A stretch of DNA of 48,108 nt from Gammaproteobacteria bacterium UBA7310 (lineage in GTDB: Bacteria; Pseudomonadota; Gammaproteobacteria; Pseudomonadales; Ketobacteraceae): contig DKQK01000014.1 in the NCBI GenBank assembly GCA_002471665.1, positions 1 to 48,108 on the forward strand, in the 5' to 3' direction. Each line of letters opens with the position of its first letter. The stretch's first letter is position 1. The position numbers and the translations under genes were made by a program. The notes under the pieces were generated by a model. That model was not told where the DNA came from. It did not search any database and was given only the letters and a program-made list of their open reading frames with translations. Shown one piece after another: positions 1-9,798 of this stretch.

Positions 1-293
1 ATCAGGATACCTTTGTATTCAATCTGGGGGACGACAACGACATCATCTATGAGTATGAAGTCTCCTTGAGCAATCGCGCTCTTTTGCAGTTTGGTGCCGG
101 CATCACCCCCATTGGCGTCACCGCCACACAGGTGGGAGAGGACCTGGTGCTAACCGTGTCCGCCAGCGACAGTGTCCGAGTGAAAGACTGGTTCAACTCC
201 GCGAACTATCGCCTGGGACAAATTCAGTTTGATGGACTGCCGGCTCAGGATGCCACTACATTCGTCGCAACCCTGCTCAACCCGCCCGATTAA
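1..293 (+). CDS. C-terminal end of an RTX / haemolysin-type calcium-binding protein (partial)
   Basis: The frame is open from base 3 to the stop at 291-293, so the 5' part lies outside the window. The first visible residues (DTFVFNLGDDNDIIYEY) look like the end of an RTX nonapeptide block. The following segment, with LLQFGAGI, then GEDLVLTVSASDSVRVKDWF and later IQFDG, matches the haemolysin-type calcium-binding related domain that closes many large secreted RTX proteins. Such proteins usually leave the cell by type I secretion and fold on binding calcium outside; neither the transporter nor the rest of the protein is visible. The TTG at 66 is an internal codon, not a start. The activity of the full protein (adhesin, protease, lipase or toxin) cannot be judged from this tail. 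Confidence 0.8.
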   Translation, partial: QDTFVFNLGDDNDIIYEYEVSLSNRALLQFGAGITPIGVTATQVGEDLVLTVSASDSVRVKDWFNSANYRLGQIQFDGLPAQDATTFVATLLNPPD

Positions 294-310
294 TTCAGTC
301 AACACAATCC

Positions 311-353
311 AGTCAAAGCAAACGGCACACAGTGAGCACCGTTTGCTTTGACT
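311..353. terminator. Hairpin between convergent genes, probable bidirectional terminator
   Basis: A perfect 15-bp inverted repeat (311-325 and 339-353, arm AGTCAAAGCAAACGG) encloses a 13-base loop. It lies 17 bases after the RTX stop and just before the stop of the convergent GFA gene. No long T run follows on the plus strand, so the assignment rests on stem strength and position. Confidence 0.6.
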
Positions 354-362
354 GCCAGCCGC

Positions 363-761
363 TCATAACCGCCATTCGTTAAACTGGGGCAATTCATCCT
401 CAATACAGTACCAATTCGCTTTGGATGCCACGTAGTAGTGGGCTTCTGGTTTAACCGCCAGCTCGCCATCCAAGGTACCGGCCCGTAGCCGAATCACCCC
501 CGGCAATTTGTCGGTTTTACTGTACACCGGTGAGCCGCAGTGCTTACAGAAGCAACGCTGCTTACCCGGTGAGGATTCAAACGAGCCGATCTGATCACGG
601 CCACTCAGCAAGTGAAAATTCGATTCCCGTACCGGGGTATTGGTGGCAAATGCGCTGCCCTGTGCTTTTCGACACTGGCTACAGTGACAGATCTGAATAG
701 GTGCCAGTTCGCCGCTGATTTCAAATTGAACCCCGCCACACAGGCAACTTCCGCTGATCAT
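363..761 (-). CDS. GFA / CENP-V family zinc-binding protein
   Basis: This 132-residue protein has the cysteine pattern of the GFA fold (glutathione-dependent formaldehyde-activating enzyme family): C6-L-C8-G, then C25-H-C27-S-Q-C30, then C70-F-C72-K-H-C75-G. In the family these cysteines bind structural and catalytic zinc. Length and spacing are typical of the small cytosolic members, most of which have no proven substrate; the name formaldehyde-activating enzyme should not be taken literally. The start ATG at 761 has a GGAAG ribosome site just upstream. It is convergent with the RTX gene and co-directional with the EamA transporter upstream, from which it is separated by about 37 bases, so the two may share a transcript. 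Confidence 0.85.
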   Translation of the reverse strand: MISGSCLCGGVQFEISGELAPIQICHCSQCRKAQGSAFATNTPVRESNFHLLSGRDQIGSFESSPGKQRCFCKHCGSPVYSKTDKLPGVIRLRAGTLDGELAVKPEAHYYVASKANWYCIEDELPQFNEWRL

Positions 762-798
762 GGTGTCTTCCCTATTAGTTGATGTGATTTACGCTTAT

Positions 799-1710
799 TT
801 ACTGCTTTGCAGAGGAATCATCTTGCTGGGCTTCGATCCGCATGTCCATGGTCTTTTGCCGATCCCACAGCAGGTTCAGGGCATTTCCCAACAGAATCAA
901 TCCCGCTCCCACAGCCAGATAAAAATCAACTGTCTCGCCATAGGCAACAAACCCCACCAGGGCAATCAACGGTAACCGCAGCAGATCCATGGGAATCACC
1001 ACCGAGGCATCCGCCAGCATCAGCGCCCGCACCATGCAATAATGGGCGCTCAGGCCGGTCAATCCCACCAGTAAGAACCAGGGCCAGTGTGTAACCCCGG
1101 GTGTCACCCAGTCGAACACCGCTGGCACCAGGCCCAACGGCAACTGTATGGCCATCATATAGAACAGAATACACAGGGGCGTATTGGCCGGAGCCAGGCG
1201 CTTGGTCAGGGTATGGGAAAGGCCATAGGCGAAAGCACCCCCCAACATCACCACGGCGGCAGTATGCAACACTTCAGCGTCCGGCCTCAGGATCACCAGC
1301 ACACCACCAATGCCCAACAGCACAGCGATGATTCTGGGCAAGGATATCCGCTCACCCAGTAACGCAGCAGCAAACAGCAGTGTCCACAGAGGCACCGTGA
1401 ACTCAATGGCAAACACGGCCGCCAGAGGAATAAAGCCGATGGCATAAAACCAGCCAAACTGGCCAAGGTAGTGGGCAAGGTTGCGCAACAGGTGCGTGCC
1501 CGGCTGGCGGGTACGCACCTGTTGCCAACCCGATCGGGTCAACATCGTGGACACCACCAGCAGGCCAATCGCACTGCGAATGGCAAGGATCTGCAGAGTG
1601 GAAAAGTCGGCAGACAACTGGCGTGCTGCAATTGCCATGACGCTGAACGACAGCAATGTGCCCAACATCCACAATCCTGCCTTTAACACCGGGTGAGGTT
1701 GCACAATCAA
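799..1710 (-). CDS. EamA/DMT-family membrane transporter
   Basis: This 303-residue, very hydrophobic protein has about ten transmembrane helices arranged as two similar halves, the layout of the drug/metabolite transporter superfamily (two EamA domains). The first half opens with the helix at MLGTLLSFSVMAIAARQL and contains AVFAIEFTVPLW; the second half has AHYCMVRALMLADASVVIPMDLLRLPL, where the family usually has a proline-containing helix near ASVV.P. Members export amino acids, purines, other metabolites or drugs across the inner membrane; the substrate here cannot be read from sequence. The short C-terminal tail after the last helix is hydrophilic. The next gene upstream is co-directional, with 47 bases between. 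Confidence 0.85.
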   Translation of the reverse strand: MIVQPHPVLKAGLWMLGTLLSFSVMAIAARQLSADFSTLQILAIRSAIGLLVVSTMLTRSGWQQVRTRQPGTHLLRNLAHYLGQFGWFYAIGFIPLAAVFAIEFTVPLWTLLFAAALLGERISLPRIIAVLLGIGGVLVILRPDAEVLHTAAVVMLGGAFAYGLSHTLTKRLAPANTPLCILFYMMAIQLPLGLVPAVFDWVTPGVTHWPWFLLVGLTGLSAHYCMVRALMLADASVVIPMDLLRLPLIALVGFVAYGETVDFYLAVGAGLILLGNALNLLWDRQKTMDMRIEAQQDDSSAKQ

Positions 1711-1757
1711 TCCTGAAGATAAAAATGGCCAGGGCGAACCTTAGCCGATTTTCAGGA

Positions 1758-2624
1758 TCAACGCAGGTAGGGTTTTAAATCCGTGTTGAAATAGCGATAC
1801 AGTGCACTTTTCTGTTCCCGCTCCGACTGCCGCCAGCCGTAGACTGCCGGCCGCTCTGTTTCGATCGCCAAAGTGCCAAACACCAGCCAATCGTAAAGCG
1901 CCAGTGACCCGCACACATTCTTGGCGGAGTTTTTTCCGCGGGCGTGGTGGTGGTGATGTTGGGTGGGAAAGGTGAACACATGGGCCAGGCCCCACATGGT
2001 GTTACGCACCCAGGCCCAGCGATGATGATGAAAATACAGATCGTAGTTCCAGTTCACATGGGTATGGGCTGCCCACAACCCTTTGACCACGGTTCCCCAC
2101 AGAAACACTTCCGTCAAACCCAGGTACAACGCCAGCAGCTGGAACCAGTAATTGGGCATAATGAACCACCACAACCAGCCATTGGTGAAGGTATGGATCA
2201 CACTGATCTGGCCGCGCTCATCATCACCGCTCATATGATGAGGGCGATGGGACAGCTTGAATACGGCCTGAATTGATTGCGCCCACCTGGCCCGGGGCCG
2301 GCGGCAGTGGGCGAAGTAATGCCCGGCCCCGTGAATCAGCTCCTCCAGACAGAAAAAACCGATCAGGGCGTACCAGAAATAGCCTTGTTCCAACCAGGCC
2401 AGCGAACCGGCACTGCCGGGGAACAACCAGGTCAAACTCAGGCCGATGAGCAACAATACCAACGGCCGCTGCACCGCCATCATCATGGCCACGGTAAGCC
2501 CGGCCATCTGCCAGTCGCGCCGGGTGCGGGCACCGTTGGCACTGCGGCCACTGAACCATTCCGCCAACGCCGCCAGCGCCACAAACACCACGATCGACAT
2601 GGTCACCAGATCATTCAAGGTCAT
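1758..2624 (-). CDS. Sterol desaturase / fatty acid hydroxylase superfamily protein
   Basis: The protein (288 residues from the ATG at 2624) is an integral membrane protein with the histidine clusters of the non-haem di-iron hydroxylase superfamily: HGAGHYFAH, SHRPHH, HTHVNWN, HHHRWAW and a run of five His in PTQHHHHHARG. Such enzymes use two iron atoms held by eight or more His to hydroxylate or desaturate lipid-like substrates at the membrane. Bacterial relatives act on carotenoids, sterols, fatty acids or alkylglycerols; which applies is unknown. The ATG at 2624 is preferred over the ATG pair at 2642 because GGGAG lies at a good distance before it. The gene is divergent from a LysR gene, a common arrangement for regulator and target, so control by that regulator is a reasonable inference. 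Confidence 0.8.
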   Translation of the reverse strand: MTLNDLVTMSIVVFVALAALAEWFSGRSANGARTRRDWQMAGLTVAMMMAVQRPLVLLLIGLSLTWLFPGSAGSLAWLEQGYFWYALIGFFCLEELIHGAGHYFAHCRRPRARWAQSIQAVFKLSHRPHHMSGDDERGQISVIHTFTNGWLWWFIMPNYWFQLLALYLGLTEVFLWGTVVKGLWAAHTHVNWNYDLYFHHHRWAWVRNTMWGLAHVFTFPTQHHHHHARGKNSAKNVCGSLALYDWLVFGTLAIETERPAVYGWRQSEREQKSALYRYFNTDLKPYLR

Positions 2625-2697
2625 CAGGAACGCTCCCATCATTGCGATTCAACCCTATGGGAAAAGTCTGACCCAGACGCTATTATTCATCCAATCA

Positions 2698-2717
2698 ATA
2701 TTACTTATATTAAATAT
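2698..2717. promoter_or_regulatory. Possible LysR-type binding motif in the divergent promoter
   Basis: ATATT, ten bases, then AATAT forms an inverted repeat that satisfies the T-N11-A pattern of LysR-type regulators. It lies in an AT-rich patch directly before the LysR start codon and within the space shared with the divergent hydroxylase gene. AT-rich DNA produces such motifs by chance, so this is a suggestion only. Confidence 0.35.
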
Positions 2718-2719
2718 CC

Positions 2720-3628
2720 ATGAAGCTGAATTTAAGAGCCGTCGACCTTAACCTGTTACCCATCTTCGTTGCCGTGGTGGAAGAAGGGCAGCTGTCCCGG
2801 GCCGCCCAGCGCCTGGGCATGAGCCAGCCTGCAGTGAGCGCCGCCCTGCAACGCCTGCGATTGACCGTGGACGACGACCTTTTTACCCGCTCCCGCAGCG
2901 GCTTAAGCCCAACCCCAAGGGCCACCGACCTTTACAACGAAGTAAGCACACACCTACAGAACATTTCCCAGGCCCTGGACCCAAGCCATTGTTTTGATCC
3001 CGCCACCAGTGAGCGGTGTTTTCGCCTGCTGGCACCGGACTATTTTGAGTTCCTGGCAGTGGGGCCCCTGGTGAGCCAACTGCGGCAATCCAGCCAGGCC
3101 ATCAGCATCCAGATGCTGCCGCAGCAGGATGGCTGGCAGCAACAACTGCTGAATGGTTCGGCCGATTTCGGCCTGGACACCCAGCTACCGGCCGATGAGC
3201 GCCTGCAGGCCATACCGGTGACGGAGGAAACCCTGGCCGTGGTGGCTCGCCGGGGTCACCCGGTCATTACCGGCACCCTGTCGCTGGAGAATTTTCTGGC
3301 GGCCGAACATGTGGTACTGCCATTGCGGGAACGTCAGGTGTTGCCCCTGGACCAGATACTGGGACGCCCCGGCTGGCGCCGCCGGGTGGGGGCGCACGTG
3401 GTGCAGTACCCGAGCCTGCTGTCGGTGGCCGCCGCCAGCGACCTGATCGCCACGGTGCCACTGCGCCTGGCCCGGCAACTGGCCCACACACTGGATCTGC
3501 AGGTACTGCCGTTTCCCGTACCAGTGCCCAATGTGGTGGTTTACCTGATGTGGCCCCACGCCCTGGCGCGGGATCCGGCCCACCGTTGGATGCGACAGCG
3601 GCTGGAGGCCAGACTGACGGCGCTATAG
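2720..3628 (+). CDS. LysR-family transcriptional regulator
   Basis: This 302-residue protein begins with the typical LysR helix-turn-helix: NLRAVDLNLLPIFVAVVEEGQLSRAA, then LGMSQPAVSAALQRLR, DDLFTRSRSGLSPTPRA (about residues 5-64). The remainder has the periplasmic-binding-protein-like effector domain. The DLNLLPIF opening is common in the NodD/LinR/NahR-like subgroup. No classical ribosome binding site precedes the ATG; the sequence before it is AT-rich. The sequence alone does not show its ligand. It is divergent from the hydroxylase homologue and 36 bases upstream of the ABC exporter, so either neighbour may be its target. It does not show the redox Cys pair that would mark it as OxyR for the nearby katG. 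Confidence 0.9.
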   Translation: MKLNLRAVDLNLLPIFVAVVEEGQLSRAAQRLGMSQPAVSAALQRLRLTVDDDLFTRSRSGLSPTPRATDLYNEVSTHLQNISQALDPSHCFDPATSERCFRLLAPDYFEFLAVGPLVSQLRQSSQAISIQMLPQQDGWQQQLLNGSADFGLDTQLPADERLQAIPVTEETLAVVARRGHPVITGTLSLENFLAAEHVVLPLRERQVLPLDQILGRPGWRRRVGAHVVQYPSLLSVAAASDLIATVPLRLARQLAHTLDLQVLPFPVPVPNVVVYLMWPHALARDPAHRWMRQRLEARLTAL

Positions 3629-3664
3629 GATAGATGGTCACTCACGCAAAGGACACCCATTCTG

Positions 3665-5431
3665 ATGACAACCGCACCCGCGAGCCCAATCCGCTTCACC
3701 CTGCACACGCTCGCCCCCTATCAACGTCAGATCGCCTATGCGCTGCTGGCCCTGCTGGTTACCTCCAGCACCATGCTTTCCCTCGGCCAGGGCATACGGC
3801 TGCTCATCGACCAGGGCATTGCCACCGCTTCCACCGCACAACTGAAATTCTACGTACTGCTGTTTGTGGCCATGGCGGTGGTGTTGGCGGGCGGCACCTT
3901 TACCCGTTACTACTGGGTATCCTGGCTGGGAGAGCGGGTGGTGGCCGATATCCGTGAGCGGGTGTTCAATCATCTGGTGGACCTGCATCCGGCTTTTTTT
4001 GAACAAAATCGTGCCCTGGAAATCCAATCCCGCCTCACCACGGACACCACACTGATTCAATCGGTGGTGGGGTCTTCGTTATCCATGGCCCTGCGCAACC
4101 TGATCATGTTCGTGGGCGGGTTGATCTGGCTTTTTATCACCAATGCCAAACTCACCGCCATTGTCATTGTTTCCGTGCCCTTGGTTGTCACCCCCATTCT
4201 TCTGTTTGGGCGCCGGGTCAGAGGGTTATCCAAACGCAGCCAGGATAAGGTAGCCGATGTGGGGGCCTATGTGGGCGAGATCCTGGGCAACATCAAAACC
4301 GTGCAGGCCTACAATCATCAGGCCACGGACAAATTGAATTTCAAGGACTTTGTGGACAATGCCTTTCAGATCGCGGTTCAACGCAACATTCAGCGCGGCT
4401 TTCTTATCACGTCCGTCATTATTCTGGTGCTGAGTGCCGTGGGCCTGATGCTGTGGGTAGGGGGTTTGGACGTCATCGGCGGCAGGATTTCCGGCGGCGA
4501 GTTGGCGGCGTTCGTTTTTTACAGCGTGATCGTGGGCTCCGCCGTCGCCTCCATATCAGAAGTCATCGGTGAACTGCAACGGGCCGCCGGTGCCACCCAG
4601 CGAATTTTTGAACTCCTGCGCGCCACTTCCGAGATTCCCGAAGCCGACACCTGTCAGCCGCTGCCGGCCCCGGTGCAGGGCAACATTGCCATTCGGGGGT
4701 TGCGCTTTGTGTATCCCAACCGACCGGAAGAAGCGGCCATCGACGATATCAACCTGGATGTACACGCCGGTGAAACCCTGGCTCTGGTAGGCCCGTCCGG
4801 CGCCGGCAAGTCCACCCTGTTTGATCTGCTGCTGCGCTTTTACGACAGCACAGCGGGCAGCATTTTATTGGACGGTATTGATATCCAGTCTTTGGCCTTG
4901 TCTGATCTGCGGCACTGTTACGCCATCGTCACCCAATCCCCCTGCCTGTTTTACGGCACTGTTCTGGACAACATTCGTTATGGAAATCCCACCGCCCATA
5001 TGGACGAGGTTGAGCGCGTCGCCCGCGCGGCCCATGCGCACGAGTTCATTATGGCCTTGCCCCAGGGCTACGAGACCCACTTGGGTGACGGCGGCATCGG
5101 GCTGTCCGGCGGCCAAAAACAACGCATTGCCATCGCCCGGGCCTTGCTGGCCAACACACCTATTTTACTGCTGGATGAGGCCACCAGTGCGCTGGATGCG
5201 CAAAGTGAGTATCAGGTGCAACAGGCACTGGACACACTGATGCAAGGGCGTACCACCCTGGTCATTGCCCATCGCCTGGCCACCATAAAAAACGCCGATC
5301 GTATTGCCATGCTCAATCAGGGCAAGCTCGAGGCCATCGGCACTCACGCAGAACTGATGGCCAGCAACGAACTGTACCGCCGTTTTTCTGCGCTGCAGTT
5401 CAAACAGCACGACGCGCCCTTGCATCAATAA
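3665..5431 (+). CDS. MsbA-like ABC exporter, fused membrane and ATPase domains
   Basis: This 588-residue half-transporter joins an N-terminal six-helix exporter domain (about residues 15-320) to an ATP-binding domain. In the latter are Walker A GPSGAGKST (about 377), Q-loop IVTQSPCLF, signature LSGGQKQR (about 479), Walker B ILLLDEATSALD (about 499) and switch VIAHRLAT (about 533). It should act as a homodimer in the inner membrane and export lipids, peptides or drugs. The coupling segment QSRLTTDTTLIQSVVGSSLSMALRN resembles the subgroup often annotated as lipid A or multidrug exporter. It lies 36 bases downstream of the LysR gene with no terminator between, so cotranscription is likely. The true essential MsbA is normally next to lpxK, which is absent here, so this is probably a paralogue. 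Confidence 0.88.
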   Translation: MTTAPASPIRFTLHTLAPYQRQIAYALLALLVTSSTMLSLGQGIRLLIDQGIATASTAQLKFYVLLFVAMAVVLAGGTFTRYYWVSWLGERVVADIRERVFNHLVDLHPAFFEQNRALEIQSRLTTDTTLIQSVVGSSLSMALRNLIMFVGGLIWLFITNAKLTAIVIVSVPLVVTPILLFGRRVRGLSKRSQDKVADVGAYVGEILGNIKTVQAYNHQATDKLNFKDFVDNAFQIAVQRNIQRGFLITSVIILVLSAVGLMLWVGGLDVIGGRISGGELAAFVFYSVIVGSAVASISEVIGELQRAAGATQRIFELLRATSEIPEADTCQPLPAPVQGNIAIRGLRFVYPNRPEEAAIDDINLDVHAGETLALVGPSGAGKSTLFDLLLRFYDSTAGSILLDGIDIQSLALSDLRHCYAIVTQSPCLFYGTVLDNIRYGNPTAHMDEVERVARAAHAHEFIMALPQGYETHLGDGGIGLSGGQKQRIAIARALLANTPILLLDEATSALDAQSEYQVQQALDTLMQGRTTLVIAHRLATIKNADRIAMLNQGKLEAIGTHAELMASNELYRRFSALQFKQHDAPLHQ

Positions 5432-5489
5432 ATTCATTACCCTGGCGCCGTCATTAAAAAAATATATGAACACCATAAATTAATGCAAC

Positions 5490-5519
5490 TTGATGGCTTA
5501 TCCGGCGCAGGTCTATAGT
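5490..5519 (+). promoter_or_regulatory. Candidate sigma-70 promoter of katG
   Basis: TTGATG (5490-5495) and TATAGT (5514-5519) are separated by 18 bases and resemble -35 and -10 boxes (4/6 and 5/6 matches). The position suits transcription of katG starting about 70 bases before its ATG. I saw no convincing four-part OxyR site upstream of it. Confidence 0.45.
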
Positions 5520-5592
5520 CGGTTACCAGAACGGCAAAAAAGGTCGATCTGTTTTCACTGCTAGACTTCACTACAGCCACTCGGAGGCTAAT

Positions 5593-7815
<2,223 letters not shown>

Positions 7816-7823
7816 TCCACTCC

Positions 7824-7854
7824 ATGCCGGTGGGATGATGCATCCCGCCGGCAT
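7824..7854 (+). terminator. Intrinsic terminator after katG
   Basis: ATGCCGG-t-GGGATG pairs with CATCCC-g-CCGGCAT across a three-base loop, giving 13 pairs with one internal mismatch. A TTTT tract begins seven bases later (7861). It starts nine bases after the katG stop. Confidence 0.75.
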
Positions 7855-8010
7855 ACCCTGTTTTCATGGTTTTCACACCCGCGGCAATGTGCCCGGCAAA
7901 CGTTTTTGTTTCCACCCCCCTGGCGTTAAGACCGCCTGCCAATTACGGTGGAGTATACCTCGCCACTTACGTACCATAGATTCACTTCTCTGAACCGGAT
8001 GGCCTGCAGT

Positions 8011-9510
8011 ATGAAGATTCCTTTTGTAAACGCCTACGCACAATTACCCGATGCCTGCTTTGCAAAGCTGCCGCCCACACCGGTGCGGGCACCGCGCCTG
8101 ATTCGCTTCAATTACCCGCTGGCACAGGAGCTGGGGATCGATAGCAGCGCAGCCTCTGACCAGGACATTGCTGACATTTTTGCCGGTAATCGCGTGCCGG
8201 ACGGGGCCGATCCGTTGGCCATGGCGTACTGCGGACACCAGTTTGGACAATTGAATCCACAACTGGGCGACGGCCGCGCGCTGTTGCTGGGGGATGTCAT
8301 CGACCAGCAGGGCCGGCAACGGGATATCCAGCTAAAGGGCAGCGGACGCACACCGTTCTCCCGTGGTGGGGATGGTCGTTCCCCATTGGGCCCGGCGTTG
8401 CGTGAATACATTCTGTGTGAGGCCATGTATGCGCTGGGTGTACCCACCACCCGCGCCTTGGCGGTGGTCAGCAGCGGTGAACAGGTGGTGCGGGAACAAC
8501 CGGAACCAGGCGCGGTGTTTACCCGGGTTGCCGCCAGCCACATTCGGGTGGGCACCCTGCAGCTGTTTGCCTTGCGTCAGGACGAGCAGGCGTTACGCGC
8601 TCTGGCCGATCACGTATTGGAACGTCATTATCCCCATCTGGATCGCACAGCAGACGATCGCTATGTACAGTTGTTTGCTGCCATCTGCCGGCGCCAGGCC
8701 GAACTGATCGCACAATGGCTTTTGCTGGGTTTTATTCACGGCGTGATGAACACCGATAACATGACATTGAGCGGCGAAACCATCGACTACGGCCCCTGCG
8801 CTTTTATGGATGCATTCAAAGCCGGTCAGGTGTTCAGTTCCATTGATCAACGTGGGCGTTATGCCTATCAGAATCAGCCCGCCATCGGCCAATGGAATCT
8901 GGCGCGGCTGGCGGAAGCCATGCTGAGTTTGTTCCCCGGCGATGAAGATGCCGCCATCCAACAGGCCACGACCATATTAAAAGATTACAACAACATTCAC
9001 AGCCAGGCCTGGGAGCAGGGCATGGTGCGCAAACTGGGCTTCAGCTCGGTGGTGGCCGGTGACGTGCAGCGCATCGCGGGTTTACTGGAGCTGCTGGAGC
9101 AGGGCGCGCTGGACTACACCCTGTTTTTTCGCCGCCTTGGCCAAGTGACGCAACCCAACGCTGATCGCAGCCCGGTTTTGAGCCTGCTGAATTTACCCGA
9201 TTGCCGGAACAATGCCGCATTGGAACGCGCGCTGCACGAATGGCTGGATGAATGGCAACAACAACTGGCCCAACGGGAAACGGAAAGCGCGGAAGTCATT
9301 GCCCGGATGCAGTCGGTCAATCCGGCCATCATCCCCCGTAACCATCGGGTGGCCGAAGCCATAGAGGCCGCAGAGAATGACGATTTTTCAGTATTTGAAA
9401 CCCTATTATCGGCACTGGAGCAACCCTATGCCGAGCAAGCCGCGTTCGAACACTATCAGCTGCCGCCGGAGCCTGAACAAAAAGTGTTGCGAACATTCTG
9501 CGGCACCTGA
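8011..9510 (+). CDS. selO: Protein adenylyltransferase SelO (YdiU family)
   Basis: SelO is a pseudokinase-fold enzyme that transfers AMP from ATP to Ser, Thr or Tyr of target proteins and is linked to oxidative-stress responses. Family signatures are clear: QLKGSGRTPFSRGGDGRSPLGPALREYI, GVPTTRALAVV, then HGVMNTDNMTLSGETIDYGPCAFMD with the metal-binding and catalytic Asp/Asn residues. The ATG at 8011 gives 499 residues and the usual N-terminus (MKIPFVNAYAQLP); in-frame GTG 7948 and ATG 7999 would add residues not typical of the family. Cys263 (in DYGPCAF) and Cys497, three residues from the C-terminus, lie where E. coli SelO has its regulatory disulfide pair; the C-terminal site is selenocysteine in many eukaryotic homologues. 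It is preceded by katG, consistent with a redox role. Confidence 0.93.
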   Translation: MKIPFVNAYAQLPDACFAKLPPTPVRAPRLIRFNYPLAQELGIDSSAASDQDIADIFAGNRVPDGADPLAMAYCGHQFGQLNPQLGDGRALLLGDVIDQQGRQRDIQLKGSGRTPFSRGGDGRSPLGPALREYILCEAMYALGVPTTRALAVVSSGEQVVREQPEPGAVFTRVAASHIRVGTLQLFALRQDEQALRALADHVLERHYPHLDRTADDRYVQLFAAICRRQAELIAQWLLLGFIHGVMNTDNMTLSGETIDYGPCAFMDAFKAGQVFSSIDQRGRYAYQNQPAIGQWNLARLAEAMLSLFPGDEDAAIQQATTILKDYNNIHSQAWEQGMVRKLGFSSVVAGDVQRIAGLLELLEQGALDYTLFFRRLGQVTQPNADRSPVLSLLNLPDCRNNAALERALHEWLDEWQQQLAQRETESAEVIARMQSVNPAIIPRNHRVAEAIEAAENDDFSVFETLLSALEQPYAEQAAFEHYQLPPEPEQKVLRTFCGT

Positions 9511-9798
9511 TCACAGAACCGACTCAAGCCAGTGACACCCGGGCCACACCCGAGTTACCCTTAATTCGATGGCAGGCACCCAGTGCCCGTATGGCTTGCC
9601 ACTAGCCACTACTATATAGGATCAGCCATACAAGGATGGGCCCGCCTTTTGCATGGAATCAAATCCAGAGGTGAACCGTGTGTGTCCCTGTTAAAGCGCT
9701 GCGTTGGTACCGCCAACGGCGTGCTCGAACGAGTCTTGATATCGATTTATGAATTATTTTTTACTTGGGATTACCGATGTAATTTTGGGGTTAACACT

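Noticed and set aside
2720..3628. The LysR protein as OxyR controlling katG
   Set aside because: The typical OxyR redox Cys pair is not visible and the ABC exporter gene lies between.
9583..9798. Upstream extension of the NRPS frame
   Set aside because: Residues before the ATG at 9799 lack similarity to condensation domains and have no good ribosome site; treated as leader DNA.
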